NCBI GenBank assembly: GCA_028622995.1
Contig: JAJQJQ010000010.1
Span: 4,898,001 to 4,962,000 of the forward strand
Origin: Panagrolaimus kolymaensis
Lineage: Eukaryota > Nematoda > Chromadorea > Rhabditida > Panagrolaimidae
Direction: 5' to 3'
DNA length: 64,000 nucleotides
This document shows positions 38,429 to 50,940 of the stretch, one piece after another; the stretch's first letter is position 1, and each line of letters starts with the position of its first letter. The translations under genes and the position numbers were made by a program. The notes under the pieces are model-generated. The model had not been told where the DNA came from. It searched no databases and saw only the letters and a program-made list of their open reading frames with translations.

Positions 38429-41400
38429 ATGCGAATTTACTGTTTAACAAGAATCGTTCAAGTTGAGCCGAATACAAATCCAATCATTTCAATTCCATAT
38501 GAAGAAGGCTCGAGTGAACTTTTACTTACTGGAAAAGATGAAGCTGATACAGCTAAAAATATTATTAAAGCTTTAAACAATTCGGATGCGAATATGTATA
38601 AATTGACTGAAATTTGTGTTGGATACAAACATCTATCACCAGAAAATCCAAGAAAAGTCTATGTTATGAATATTTATCAAAAAGATTCACAACTTTTTAC
38701 AATTCGAATGATAGTACGTTTTTTATTTTTTTGATAACATTTAAAAAATGCTAGAAAATATTTGTAATTCAAATTTATTTTGGAATTTGAAAATTTTACA
38801 GAAATCTTTAAAAGAAATTTTAAGAAGGAATAGAACTTTTAAAAATTTCTGCATTTTTCAGCGTGGTGTAGTATCATTGAAGATAGTTTCCAACGACGAG
38901 AATGTTTTTGAGATTAATATAGCTTCTTCAATGCTCTTTCCTGCTCAAATAAAATATGATTTAGAAATAACTATGCGTTGTGTAAGACATTTTTGACAGA
39001 AATATTATTTTTATTGACGAGTTATAGATAAAAAATACTACAACAAAAGGACTTTTAAGCGCTGAAGAGGAAGATCTCTATGAACAATATGTAGATAAAA
39101 TTTCGAAATTTATGACTTGGCGCCAAGGTAAACTTTGATATATGATTTTTCAAGTGGCATACTTTTTTACTCTTGAAATAACTTGGCCTCAAATTTAATT
39201 TTCACAACAGGAGTAGAATAAAACTTATTTTTTTTTCATTTGAGATATGTTTTTAAAATAATTAGAAACTAGATTATTTTTGTAAATTTTCTAATTTTTT
39301 ATTTATAGAAAAATGGTGGCGTCCACCTTACATGTATTCACTTTTAAAATTTCAAGAAGACGCGTTTCATGATGTTGGACCTTTTGAACTTCCCAATACA
39401 ACACAAATAAAATTTTTACGTCAAAAACTTACTGATTTAAAACAATTAATTCATTTACTTTGTGACCCACAAACAGGAAGATACAGAAATATTCCTTTAC
39501 CCAAAATTGTTATTGATCATAATACATTGAAACCCAAATCGATATACTGCAGATTTGATCAGCAAGTTGATTGTTTATTAAAGCAAAAACAAAATTACGT
39601 TTGTGAGTCTTTTGATTTCTTATGCGCTGAAAATGAAATGTTTGTATTAACTTTTCTCATTTTTAGGGAGAGCTAAAAATCCTCGTAAAGGCGCTTTAAA
39701 TGGCCAAGCAAACAATTTTCGCGATTGTCAACGGTTTTCATGGGAAAAGAGTAAGCCTTTTTTTCTAAATTAACTCAATCTTTTAATTTTACTTTTAAGC
39801 AAGTTTAAAAGGATTAAATCTAAAAGATATCGACTTCAAAAAACTAAAACATTTGAATCTCAAAGATGTCGATAAATATTCCTTGTATCCAGTTTTAACT
39901 AATATTAATATCAAAAATATCGATGGTTTAACTCTAAATGAATGCAATATAACAGAATTAAATGACGCCTTTTTTGAGATCTTACCACAACATTTGACAT
40001 ATTTAAATCTGCAAAACAATGATGTTACATTTATTTCAAAATCAATATCTAAATTAACAAATCTTTCTGAATTGAATTTAATGTCCAATCAAAATTTAAA
40101 AGATCTTCCATGGGAATGTTTATCCTCACGGCTCAAATCACTAAATTTGAAACACACCAATGTTAATCAAATTTCATCAGAAATTGCAAAATGCATAGAT
40201 TTAGAAAATTTGGCCATAAACAGTGATAAACTGAAGGTTAGTTAGTTTGTTTAAAACCGTATTTATTTTTAATAATTATTGTTATAGTATGTGCCTTGGA
40301 ATAGTCTTTCCTCAAATGTAAAAATGTTAGAAATTAAAGGTGGTCGTAAAAAAATAAATAAAGTTGAATTAAAAGAAAAAGTAAATCTAAGAAAGTTAGA
40401 TATTAATAACGCGGGATTAGAAGTTAGTTTTAGCAATTGCAACTGCATTAAATGTAAAAATATGGTTTTAGGAAATTAATTGCTTAGATTTACCTAATAA
40501 AATACAAGATCTTCGTCTCTCTTCTAACAAATTGAGAGCTTTTGATTGTCTTTCAAATGACATGCTTCGTCTTAGTACATTGGCATTGAACGGAAATAAA
40601 TTAACTTCAATTTCGTGGGAAAATCTACCATCAAACTTATGTATTCTTTATTTGGATAACAACGAATTAACATCCATTGGAGATATTTCACATTTGAGGA
40701 AATTAACAAAATTATCAGCAACTTCAAATAAAATTAATAAAATTTCTGAATGTATTTGTACATTAAAATTTTTAAAGTGGATTATTTTAAATGATAATGA
40801 ATTATCATCTCTTCCGGAAAATTTTAAAAATATGCCAATTCTTGAAGAATTATTTTTGGAAAATAATCACTTTGATTACAACACCAGTAATTTAGAGGAA
40901 GTTTTATGGAATCGATTGCCACAAACTATACAAGACCTTAACCTTAATCAAAATACCTTGGGTTATCTTCCATGTAATTTATTAAATCATAATATTTTAA
41001 GTTTGCATGTTGAAGATTGCAAATTATTTCATATTTGTCCTTATCTTTATACTAAAGAACAGAAAATGGGAATTCTTATAAGTAAGTATTTAATTTCTTA
41101 AATTGGAGGCTTTCTCTTCAAAAGCCGTTGGCGCCTTTCAGAACTAAAAAATATTGATTCTGTTCACATTTAGGTATAAACATTTCAAAAAACGATGAAT
41201 TAACTCATCTTCCATTTGTTCCAAAAACCATTTATCAACTACCTTATGCAAAAGAAAAAGCGGCAGCCAAACCGCCTATGGATTTGACCATTATGTTAAT
41301 CGCAGAAAACGAGAAATTTCGTGACACTTCAAAGTTTCCTACAGAAGAAACTAAACCTATTTATTATTTTAATAAAATCGAAAACCTATCCAAAAATTTC

Positions 41401-42676
41401 TTTTGTACTTGTTGTGCCATGTGTGGTGAGAATTCAGAAGAAGATCAATTTGAGCAAGTTATGGTTATGGATTTTCAATATTTAGAAAAAGTAAGCTTAA
41501 CAAAAAAAAAATAATATTTTAGCCTTAAGGATTTAGAAAAATTTTAACAGCCGATATTATGGGCCGGGAAAATGGAAAACAAAAGTAAAGAGCCGATTGT
41601 GTATCAAATGCAAAGAAAAATTAATTGAAATGATTGATAAAGCTTTCGAAGAGCAAAAAAATTTAAAAAAGAAATTTGAGCAAAAGAAGGCTGTATTATC
41701 AAAAAAGAAAAAAGTTGAATCAACTTTGAAAATAAATGAAAGCTTGAATGATAATGAACATAATGATAAGCTTGCAAAGGACAAACTTTTCCGCTCACGA
41801 AAACAACATTTCAAAACTAAACACACAAATGATATAACTGGCATATCACGCGATGAAACATTACAAATTGATGCAAATCAAATGTATCCTGCTGTAAATT
41901 TATCTCAAAGTTCTTCTATTCAACAAGGATATAGGGATATCGAAAACTATAGTTCTATATATTCGAATGAATACTATGATTTCCATCAGCAAATGTGTTA
42001 TCAAAACAGCTACCAACAACCTATGGTTGCAATAAATGAGCAACCTCTTATTCAAAATTTTGCAGTTAATGAATCCCAACATCACAGCCATCTTACACCA
42101 ATGATACATGATGGTGTCCCTTTATTACCGCCAATACATTCATTTATTAACCTTGATAAAAATGACGAAACTATTCGACAATCTTTTTACACAATGCCCC
42201 ACCAATCAAGCACCCAAGAGCAACTCGTAATCCTTTCAACAACAAATATTGCAGATAATGTCAATACAGATCGTCCTGGTGTAGAAAATATTATTCTATT
42301 AAATACGGAAGGAACTTATTTAGCAACAATTCCTGCTATTTCTATGGAACCTTCTAATGATAGTTTTGAAACTTCAGGCAATCAATTCCATGCAAATTAT
42401 TTCATATCAGATTTAAATGGACAATCTAGTACATTAACGAACACTTCATATTTGTATACTTTACCCCAAAATTATTATCTTCCTGACCAACAAACTGATG
42501 GCTATCAAACTTGGGCTGAATTGCCGCCTTATGGTGGTAGTCAACCACAACTATTAGAAGCTCAATTACACCTGCATCAACCATTTGAAAATGTGCAACA
42601 GATACCGTCCCAAGGTTTTATTCCATTTTTTGGCCATCAACAAGGGTCAAATATCCTTGACCCGGGAAACTATTAA
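38429..42676 (+). CDS. Large leucine-rich-repeat protein with LRR-1-like layout
   Basis: Exons: 38429-38713, 38862-38981, 39028-39127, 39309-39602, 39667-39750, 39800-40236, 40288-40422, 40472-41081, 41174-41490 and 41537-42676, about 1173 residues. The N-terminal about 290 residues start MRIYCLTRIVQV and have no clear domain, perhaps PH-like. A long run of LRRs follows (LTYLNLQNNDVTFIS, LSTLALNGNKLTSIS, LCILYLDNNELTSIG, LKWIILNDNELSSLP, LEELFLENNHF). Next comes a cysteine motif, FFCTCCAMC, with RLCIKCKEKL after the last splice. N-terminal domain plus LRRs plus a C-terminal Cys cluster resembles LRR-1/PPIL5, a substrate receptor of CUL2 ubiquitin ligases, but the match is by layout only. The final about 330 residues, rich in Gln, Asn, Ser and Tyr, have no counterpart in that family as I know it. 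Acceptor 41537 was chosen because it alone keeps frame. Confidence 0.75.
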
Positions 42677-43177
42677 TAACTAATTGTCAGTGTGTATGTA
42701 TTTAAACGTTTTGTTTTCTAATTCATTTTTAATCAAATTTTTATTGCAAAAAATATAACACAAAAAACAGTAATTCGAATTGAAAATAATAATTTAAGAA
42801 CACAATTTCATATCAAAAAAAGATGATAGATAGCATGAGATATAAAAAAGAATAAATGCTTGCATATTTTTCCGGCGATATCGCGCTCAGGAAGTTGCGA
42901 ATAATTTTTAATGACCAGAATAATCACCGAATAAAATAATAATTTTAAAAAGTGAAGATACAAAAAAGCAAGAAAACAGGCGAGCGAGCTAAATTCAATA
43001 ATAGTACAGATAAAATGAAAAAAGTCATTTTAAATGCAAACAAAAAACAAAAAATCGTAATAAAACAATTTATAAAACTGAGCATAAAAAGGGGCAAATA
43101 AGCAGTGTATAATAATAGATATTTTGTATATATGTTTTTCCAAATGAGAACAAATTTGCATAAATTAAGGAAGAGAA
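42677..43177. other. Convergent 3' gap between the LRR and plastin genes
   Basis: About 500 bases between convergent stop codons, AT-rich, containing both 3' UTRs. No gene seen. Confidence 0.4.
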
Positions 43178-45356
43178 TTAATTGGTTCCATTTCCATTGT
43201 TGATGTGAACGTTTGGCATATAATCACGAGCCATGAGACATGCAAATACAGTCATAACCATTTTTTGGTTTACTTCTGTAATATCTTCAGGAAGGGCATA
43301 AATGATGGCACCAATTTTGCGACCGGAAGTAATGGCGTATTTGGCATTATCAAACTTTTCCTAAAACACGATGGAGTTAAAATTGCTTTCGAAGGAAATA
43401 TCTTACTTGATCAGTGCCTCCTTTTTGTACAACTTCGTAGTTGATTACGCCAGGTTTGATGGCATCAATGAGATCCAAAACTACAACCGCATCAGCAATC
43501 ATGGGGTCTTGGAAGCTTCGAATTTGAGTGGATTTTCCAGCGGATTTAAGCTTTTCATTAACCCAACGAACGATTTCTTTATCCGTGGCCAAATTGCCAT
43601 CATCAGCACATCGAGCCAAGACAGCTAAAGTGTATGCACGCATAAGTTGCCAAACAAGAGCTAAAAATTTTTTTAATTAGGATCAGAAAAAATGGAAGGG
43701 AAATTTGTTTACCAAGAGTTAGGGTTCGATTTCCATCATAAATATCTTTGCCTTGAATTCCAACTAATGAAAATCTTAATTCTTTTCCAAGTTCAATGGC
43801 ATAATTACAATTTTGAATTTGATCCATCATACCTTGAAGTTTACGGAATTGTTGAACTACGCGTTTCCAATTTACAACATCTTTTTTAATTTCTTCGTAC
43901 AACTAAAATCATAAATATTAACATTTTGTTTAAAATTGGCTATGGCAAAAACATACTTGGAAAATGATTAAACCATTCTGTAAATCAGTGAAAAGATATC
44001 CAACATGGGGTTTAACTCCCAAACTATTCATCCAATTACGATAAGTTTTTTCTTCGCGTGTTTCTTCGACAATTTCTTCTTCAAGAACATCATCAGCTCC
44101 AGGATCAGGTAATGCAGGATATTTATTGAATAAATTTGCTACGAAAGCCAAATTCAATTTATAGTTTCCATTTGCTACATCATTTGGAGTTACAAAACTT
44201 CGACAATCAATTTTGGCTGCTTCACTGAGCATGGATGTAGCACGTTTGACATTTCCTTCTTGTCTCAATGGAGCCAATGAAATTCCAGCTTCATTTGGGG
44301 CAATTTGACTGAGTAAATATGTGTAAATGGTGGAATCATTAATATCACTAGTAAAATTATTCATTCGTCGATCACATTTTGACTAAAAAAGCTCATTAAA
44401 GGTAAATTCCAAAATTTAAGTACTTACATTAGCTAAATGATAATTAACCCATCTAATCAAAATTTGTTCGGGTGAAAGTCTACGCAATTCATCCAAAGTT
44501 TCCCCTTCATTTAATAATCTAAACATTCCAGGAACTTGCTCCAAATTAATTTGACTAAAAAGTCCAACACGAATAATTTGCCAAATGATTCCTAGAACGA
44601 GATGAGGTTTGCCTTTGCTAATATCATCTGCATCAATATTAACAACATTGCAACCAATTGCGGAACAACTTGATAAAGCTAAGACTAAATTTTCTAATTT
44701 TGAATATGTATTTAGATTTTTCTTATTGATAGCTCGTTCATCAATAGTGTCAGGTTGAGCAATGTTAATAAGTTTACAAATAATTAAACCATCTTGAACT
44801 TTTTTATATAAATCGCCATTATCTTGCTCGACTGGTAATAAACGCTTCAAATCTGAATCACCTCCTAATTTATCATTAATCCAACTGGAAAAGGCAATTT
44901 CTTCCTAAAAATAGATTTAGTTAAAATTATGCAAACTTTAGGGGAAGAAAGAAACTCACAGCAATTCGAATAGTGTGAACTATTTCATCTGCTCCATGTT
45001 CAGCAATACCTTGAACTTGATATGCATTATTAACCCGAACAATGCCCTTTTTCCAGTGATTAACTTGAGCTGACTTTTCTTCATTTAAATTGGAATAAAT
45101 TTCATTAAGTTGAGAAAATGTAATTTTTTCAGGGTCTCCAATTCGAGCAAGCAATTCACGCATTTGATAGCCAGGAATATCAAAGCCTATGGTTTTTAAA
45201 GCTTCACCTAAGTCTTTTCGTGATACAAAGCCATCGCCATTTGGACTTATCTAAATATAGATACTTTGTAACTGAATTTTTGTTCTAAAAAATGCCTATG
45301 AAAATTACCGTATCAAATTTTTCATGTAAATCATTAATTAATTCAGGATTCATCAT
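43178..45356 (-). CDS. plst-1: Plastin/fimbrin actin-bundling protein, seven exons
   Basis: Exons: 45356-45309, 45250-44960, 44904-44428, 44382-43957, 43902-43713, 43660-43407 and 43360-43178, in frame to 622 residues, the usual fimbrin length. An N-terminal EF-hand pair comes first (a clear loop in [14 protein letters not shown]; the second loop looks degenerate). Two tandem actin-binding domains follow, each of two calponin-homology domains. Recognisable CH segments include [94 protein letters not shown] and [22 protein letters not shown]. Fimbrin cross-links parallel actin filaments in cortex, microvilli and stress structures, with bundling controlled by calcium through the EF hands. The start is MMNPELIND; the second Met, in frame right after, could also be used. 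The last residues are Asn/Gly-rich. Confidence 0.94.
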
Positions 45357-48300
45357 TTTGAACCAATTTTAATCAACAAACAAAAAAATATGAATATGTT
45401 ATCCCGGAAATAATAGTATCAGTAATGGTAAAGTTGCCTAAAAAATAAAAAAAACTATCAATAAATGTTATTTCTAGAAGCGATGAAGGGGAAAAACATA
45501 CAAAACGCGACCACGACAAAAGATTAAAAAGAAAAAAATAATAGAAAAGCAACAACGATCGATTATCAAACAACAACAAAAAATTAGATAACAACAATAA
45601 AAAAGGGAATTAAAGACGAAAGGCAACAAAAAAAGTGAAATGCACATATTTGATTTGATGCAAAAAAAAAAAGCATAACTGATAAAAATAATAAAGCGAC
45701 AACGCTTTTTGGAGCTGGTGCTATTCTCATTCTGAGAATTTAACCTTCTTGAAAGAAATGAAAAACATAAAAAAGGAAATGGAAAAGTTAATGATGAGAA
45801 ACTTAAATTTTAGAAGGAAATAAAAATAAAGTGAATTTTAAAAATAATTGGGAAACCGAAAACAACAAAAAAAAATACTCGGGTTAAATAACAAAATAAA
45901 CTCTTCCACTCGTGGTACATATAAATAGAGAGAGATCAAAATAATGGTGGATGAATCATCAAATTTCGCATCCTCAATTCATTTTGAGTGGTTTGATTTT
46001 TTTAAACACAACGTATTCACATTTTCACTGGAGTGTTAATCACACACAAAAAATGAAAAGATCAACTATCAGTAAGCGAATTATTTCTTGTTGTCTGGAA
46101 AAAAAGATGACTCACTTATTATTTCCGGAGCTCCTAAATTTTATTATAAAATCAAAGTAAAAAAAAATAGGTGAATAGGGGATTGCTTTGCAGTTTTATC
46201 AATAACAAAAAGAAATGGGGCAAATCCGTGAAGAAGAGAAATAAGCTTAGTCATAGACGATTTCTAAAAAAATACGCGATACAATTTTTTTTGTTGTGGC
46301 CGCAGTGTGGTAAAAAAATAGTACGCCTGAATCGATTATTATTGTCATTCTTCACACACCCTTATTCTTCGAGGACAACTTTGTCGACCTCTCTTCCTTT
46401 AAAAAAACTATTGAAAAAATGAATTCATACAACAACGGTTGTTTTTTAAGTTACAAAAATGATATAAAACAACAACAAGAAAGTGGAACTCATAATAATC
46501 AAAAGTATTTTCTTGGGCTTAAGTAAAAAAATTAAGCTTTAGACCATAAAATTTGAAGTAAAAAGAAAAGAGGAATATGGGATTAACAAGGAATAATTTT
46601 TTGCAGCATTTTGTCTAAAACATAGAAAAAATACAAAACAAAACAAATAAAATTGCAAAACGTTCGTTCGGTCGTGGTCGTTGTTGTCTTGTCCTTGCTA
46701 TTTATTGCTTGCTGCTCCATCAAGTGAAACCACCCGTTTCTTACAACAAAAAGAAAGAAATTGCAAGCAATTGCATGGAAAATGAAATGACAAGTCATTC
46801 CATTTCATCTATCCTCCTTTTTTTAGTTCGAAAACTCACTTAGGGAGGCTTATCCTTATATTTTCTTTCTATAATTCTTTCTAAATTAGGGAAACAGAAG
46901 AGTTTTGTGGGAAAGTAAATATATGTAGAAGGTCATGGTATCGTTAACGAATTCAAAAATAAGAAGCATACAAAAAAAGGAAAGAAGAACCCATATTTTT
47001 AGCAGAGTTGATCATCATTTTTTTATTTTACTATCGAAAAACGCGCCTTATTCTTTCTTCTAAACTAAAATAAAATCGTGAGTCAAACCCGTCGATCATC
47101 ATCATCACAAAAACGCGCAAATGTTTTTCTTCCCTCTTTCGGGTGTTATTCTTTTTCTTTTTTCTTTTTTTGGAATGGAATGAAAAAAAGAAGATGACGG
47201 CTGACTAATGAATCTCGGTCGAGTGTGCAACAAAAAAGGAGAAAGAAAAAAATATTTGAGTTAAAGCGTGGAAGAAATTTTTTTTTCATTCATTCACCCC
47301 AAAAATACATACACACATAAAAATAAAGTAATGTTGTTTCAGAGAAGAAAAAAATCAACAACATTCAAGCAAGCCTATGAATTTTTTTTCTCCCATTTTT
47401 TGAGTCAACTTTTCTTTAACTTTCAATTTTTTTGAAATAAAAAAATGCAAAAACACGGAAACGTAAAATCAAAGAAAGAAGAAAGGAGTGAGACATCAGC
47501 AAAAGGAAAAGGTGAAATTGCGTGATGTTGTTGAGCTGATCGAACAAAAGAGATAAAAGATTTTTTTAGGAAAACGTGTGATGACCAAATCAAAAAAAAG
47601 CGCGAGAGAATAAGTATGAATCATGCATAATTTTAACGGAAAAATATATGTATGTATAATAAAGAAAAAAATTTCAAATATTTAATCATAACTAATAAAA
47701 AAAATAAGGGCTCAATATTAAGAAAGTAAGTGAACGCAAAGAATTTAAGATTCAAAAAAATTTCTCCTTCGATTTTATGAAAAACTTTTTTTAAGAAGGA
47801 GGAAGAAAAAAAATCTAACATAGTCGAGGTCAGTCAGTCATCATCATCAGCGTTCCATTCAATGACCAATTGAACTCATTTTTTGAACGAATAATTTTCA
47901 AAAACTCCAATGACTGACTTAATATTCAAGAAAAAGAAAAAATTCTGTCGATTGATTCGATTCATATTTTTTTTCTTCCAATAAAAAACAACTTTTTTAT
48001 GACCAAAGTTTTAATTTTATTTTAATATCAAAAATATGGGATCAATAGAGGAAACATCAAAAAAATTTGTTTAAAATACATAAAAAGCAAATCGCGGGTG
48101 GTGGTGCTGTATCATAAAAAAAATTTATTGAGGCTCAACAAAACGCTTTTATTCGTATAATCGTCTTAGGCAATTTTAATGCTTTTATTCTGGGTCAATT
48201 TTTTTTTTGTTTTGGAAAAAAAAATCCTTTTTGCTTATTCATAAAAGTTAGAAGCAAATATACTGAAGTAAAAAATGCTCAGATTAAGGATACTTTTTAA

Positions 48301-50007
48301 TTTAAAAAATATTAAAAAAACAAAGAGAAGTCTGACGACGACTATAAAGAAAATTGGAAGTAAAACAATTTTTGTTTTGTTTTTCAAAGGCCTGGGAAGT
48401 GGTCATTTTTAGAAGCTTGCAGCTCAAAAAAAAAGTTAAAAATGCTGCTAGCGGAAAACTCTTTTTTGAAGCAAACAACTACTAGGGAGTGAGTGCGCAG
48501 CAGATGGCACCGTGCCAAAGTTGAAGTATACATAAACCCTTTCGGCTATTTTTCCTCTCACTCATACTCTTTCGTAATAGCTATCTCACTTGCATTACAC
48601 ACACAATTGGATATACAATTTTGCAGACTTAAAAATAATAATAAAAAAATGTGGAAATTCAAATTAGACTAAGAAAGAAATTAACAAGGAAAAAACAATC
48701 GCCGAATGAATAAAAAAAATACAAGGATAAAAAACAACACTAACAAAGGATGGGACTCCAGACAATAGCGAGGTCATGGCCAGAGACATGGTGAAAAAAA
48801 GAAAAGGAGATGACATACTTAACTCATCAACCAAGAAATTTCAAAAGAAAAAAGAGAACCAAACTGACCGGAAATAAAACAAAACAAAAAACAATTTCGG
48901 ATGGATTCAAGCAAATCAAGCGAACGCTCGCTCTTCTTTTGTTTTTTCCTATTTTAGAGAGTTCGAAGGATAAAATAGCGTGAAAAATTTGCATGAAGAA
49001 AAAAAACGAAAGACTTTTTTAAACTAGACTTATCCATACAAATTTCCTTTTTCTTTAATCAAAAAAAGTTAGATCGACAAGGAGAGGAATGAAAAAATGG
49101 CGCCGAAAAATTTCTAGTTGCCACCTGCTGATGTTTCCCTTTCTCAAAAAAATAAGGAAAAGGCGCGCAAAAAAAAAAGAGGAAGGCGATAATGTTTAAT
49201 TCAAAGATTTTTTAACACTCAAATTCGGTATTTAAAAAAAATCGACGAAGACACGACAATTTAGGTATTAAAGATGCGAGTATTTTTGAAAAAATGTTGA
49301 TGAGGAGGAAAGAGAAAGGATTTAAAACTTAACATTAGAAAATATAAATATCGATCATTCCTCCGGCTGATCATTGGGAATAAAAAAGTGGGAAAAAACT
49401 TCGAAGGATGAAACTTATTTATATATATACAAACAGGTTATAAAAAATGGAAATGAATAATATCCCAAAAGAAAAACAGAAGATAGAAAAAGATTTACGC
49501 GGCAATAATGGACAAATGAGGAGGCAAGTTTTTTATTTTTTATTTTTGTGATGATGCATTATTTCTTTCAATACGCCCTGAGGTTTAAAGGGAGGATAGA
49601 AAACAAGTCTTTTTTTTATGAATACTAACATTATCAGCTGATAGAGAGAGAATGGGGCTTTTTAAAGAGGATCAGTAGCGAGCGAATCATAATTTGAGGA
49701 AAAAATAGGGCACGTGAGAATAATACCTTAAAGTCATGGAAAACTGAAGAAGGATTGCGATAAACAACCTCAAAAAAGATCCTAAAATATTAAATTCACA
49801 AGTTGCTAGCCTCCTCGAAATTTTATACTTTTTAGTAAACATCGAAAAACTAACTTCTTTCACTTTTTCATTCTTCAATGATTGATTCTTGCAATATATG
49901 AAAGCAAAAAAATATAGGACGACAATGTGCTAAAACCGAAGCGTCACAAATCAGTTTGACAAACTTTGTCTTGTCTCTGTATGTTTATGCTAAAGTTAGA
50001 AACCCTA
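45357..50007. other. Gene-free region upstream of plastin
   Basis: About 4.6 kb of A-rich DNA containing the plastin promoter side. The short open frames are low complexity. I see no RNA gene, and no repeat other than poly-A tracts, until the MITE begins. Confidence 0.45.
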
Positions 50008-50393
50008 CACTGAGAAAAATCGAAAAATGTCACACTTTTGGTGTGACAAGCAAAATAAATATACGGTGGTTGGCCCGATAAAATTTTTTCTTCTAAAAAA
50101 TTGCTCCTTATAATTATCTACGATGCCTACTCAACAGATTTCAAAAAAAATGTTTTTCAAAAAAGTTATGAATTTTTTAAGCAAAAAAAAGTGTTGTACA
50201 ACACGTCACACCTGTGTGACAAAATTTTGACAACTTTTTTTTTTCCAATCACAAATTAATAAAACTGTTGAGAACGCATTGTAGAGAAACTAAAATCAGG
50301 AAAATTAAACCTTACAAAATTTATTGGGCCAATCACCATATATTTATTTTCCTTGTCACACCAAAAGTGTGACAAGCAAAATTTTTCTCAGTG
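50008..50393. mobile_element. MITE with about 75-bp terminal inverted repeats, TA target site
   Basis: The ends read CACTGAGAAAAAT and, on the other strand, the same. Both are flanked by TA (50006-50007 and 50394-50395), the target duplication of Tc1/mariner-type elements. The inverted similarity runs on for about 75 bases: TGTCACACTTTTGGTGTGACA, then AAAATAAATATA, GGTG, TTGGCCC and ATAAA are shared with a few differences. TGTCACAC/GTGTGACA is itself palindromic, so each arm carries a sub-hairpin. A third GTCACAC..GTGTGAC palindrome lies in the middle at about 50202-50221. The element is 386 bases and has no coding capacity, so it would need a transposase in trans. Confidence 0.85.
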
Positions 50394-50778
50394 TAAGTTA
50401 AAAATAAAGCATACGACTAGTATTTTGAAGAAGAAAAAAGGCGACTTCGACACATGGCAACAAAAAAATAAAATCCCTTTTCAAAACATGCTTTCACTGT
50501 TCTCTTTTTCTTTCCTTTTTGCAAACCAATGATTTTTTGTATTAACTTCCTTTGATAGTATTAAACAGACAGAAAAATATAGGAAAAAGCAATATTTAAA
50601 ACCATAAAGCTATTTTTTGATTTATTCAAAGGCAGATCTCCGCTTGAATAAAAAATGAGGAAGGACTAAAAACGTTGCTATGGTCACGCAAATTTTTGTT
50701 GTCCGAAAATGGCATTTTTCTTTCGAACCAGTTTCGCCATGTTTTATGCTTAATAAAAATATATATATGACATTTTGA

Positions 50779-50940
50779 ATGTCTTGGCGATATTCAAGGT
50801 TAAATGCTCTTCGAATAACTTACATTTTATTGTTATCACTTTCATTAATAGCTTGGATTTGTGCTATTTATTCAGGATTTTTAATATCAAAAAAATATTT
50901 ACTTCGTTTGAAAGAAGACAACGAAGCTAATGGCAGCTAA
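50779..50940 (+). CDS. Small membrane ORF overlapping the tmem-231 start
   Basis: A 53-codon ORF starting at ATG 50779, directly after an in-frame TGA. Its stop codon lies inside the tmem-231 start region, so the two frames overlap by 11 bases (ATGGCAGCTAA). The peptide has a polar start, one strong membrane helix (LLLSLSLIAWICAIYSGFLI) and a charged tail (KKYLLRLKEDNEA). It could be an upstream ORF of tmem-231, the first cistron of a two-gene transcript, or chance. A possible acceptor (cattaatag at about 50843-50851) inside it would, if used for trans-splicing, remove its start from the tmem-231 mRNA. I do not recognise a family. Confidence 0.4.
   Translation: MSWRYSRLNALRITYILLLSLSLIAWICAIYSGFLISKKYLLRLKEDNEANGS

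Noticed and set aside
41491..41557. Acceptor aacag at about 41550 for the last LRR exon
   Set aside because: It shifts the frame; the earlier atttag acceptor (exon start 41537) keeps the frame and restores the Cys-rich segment.
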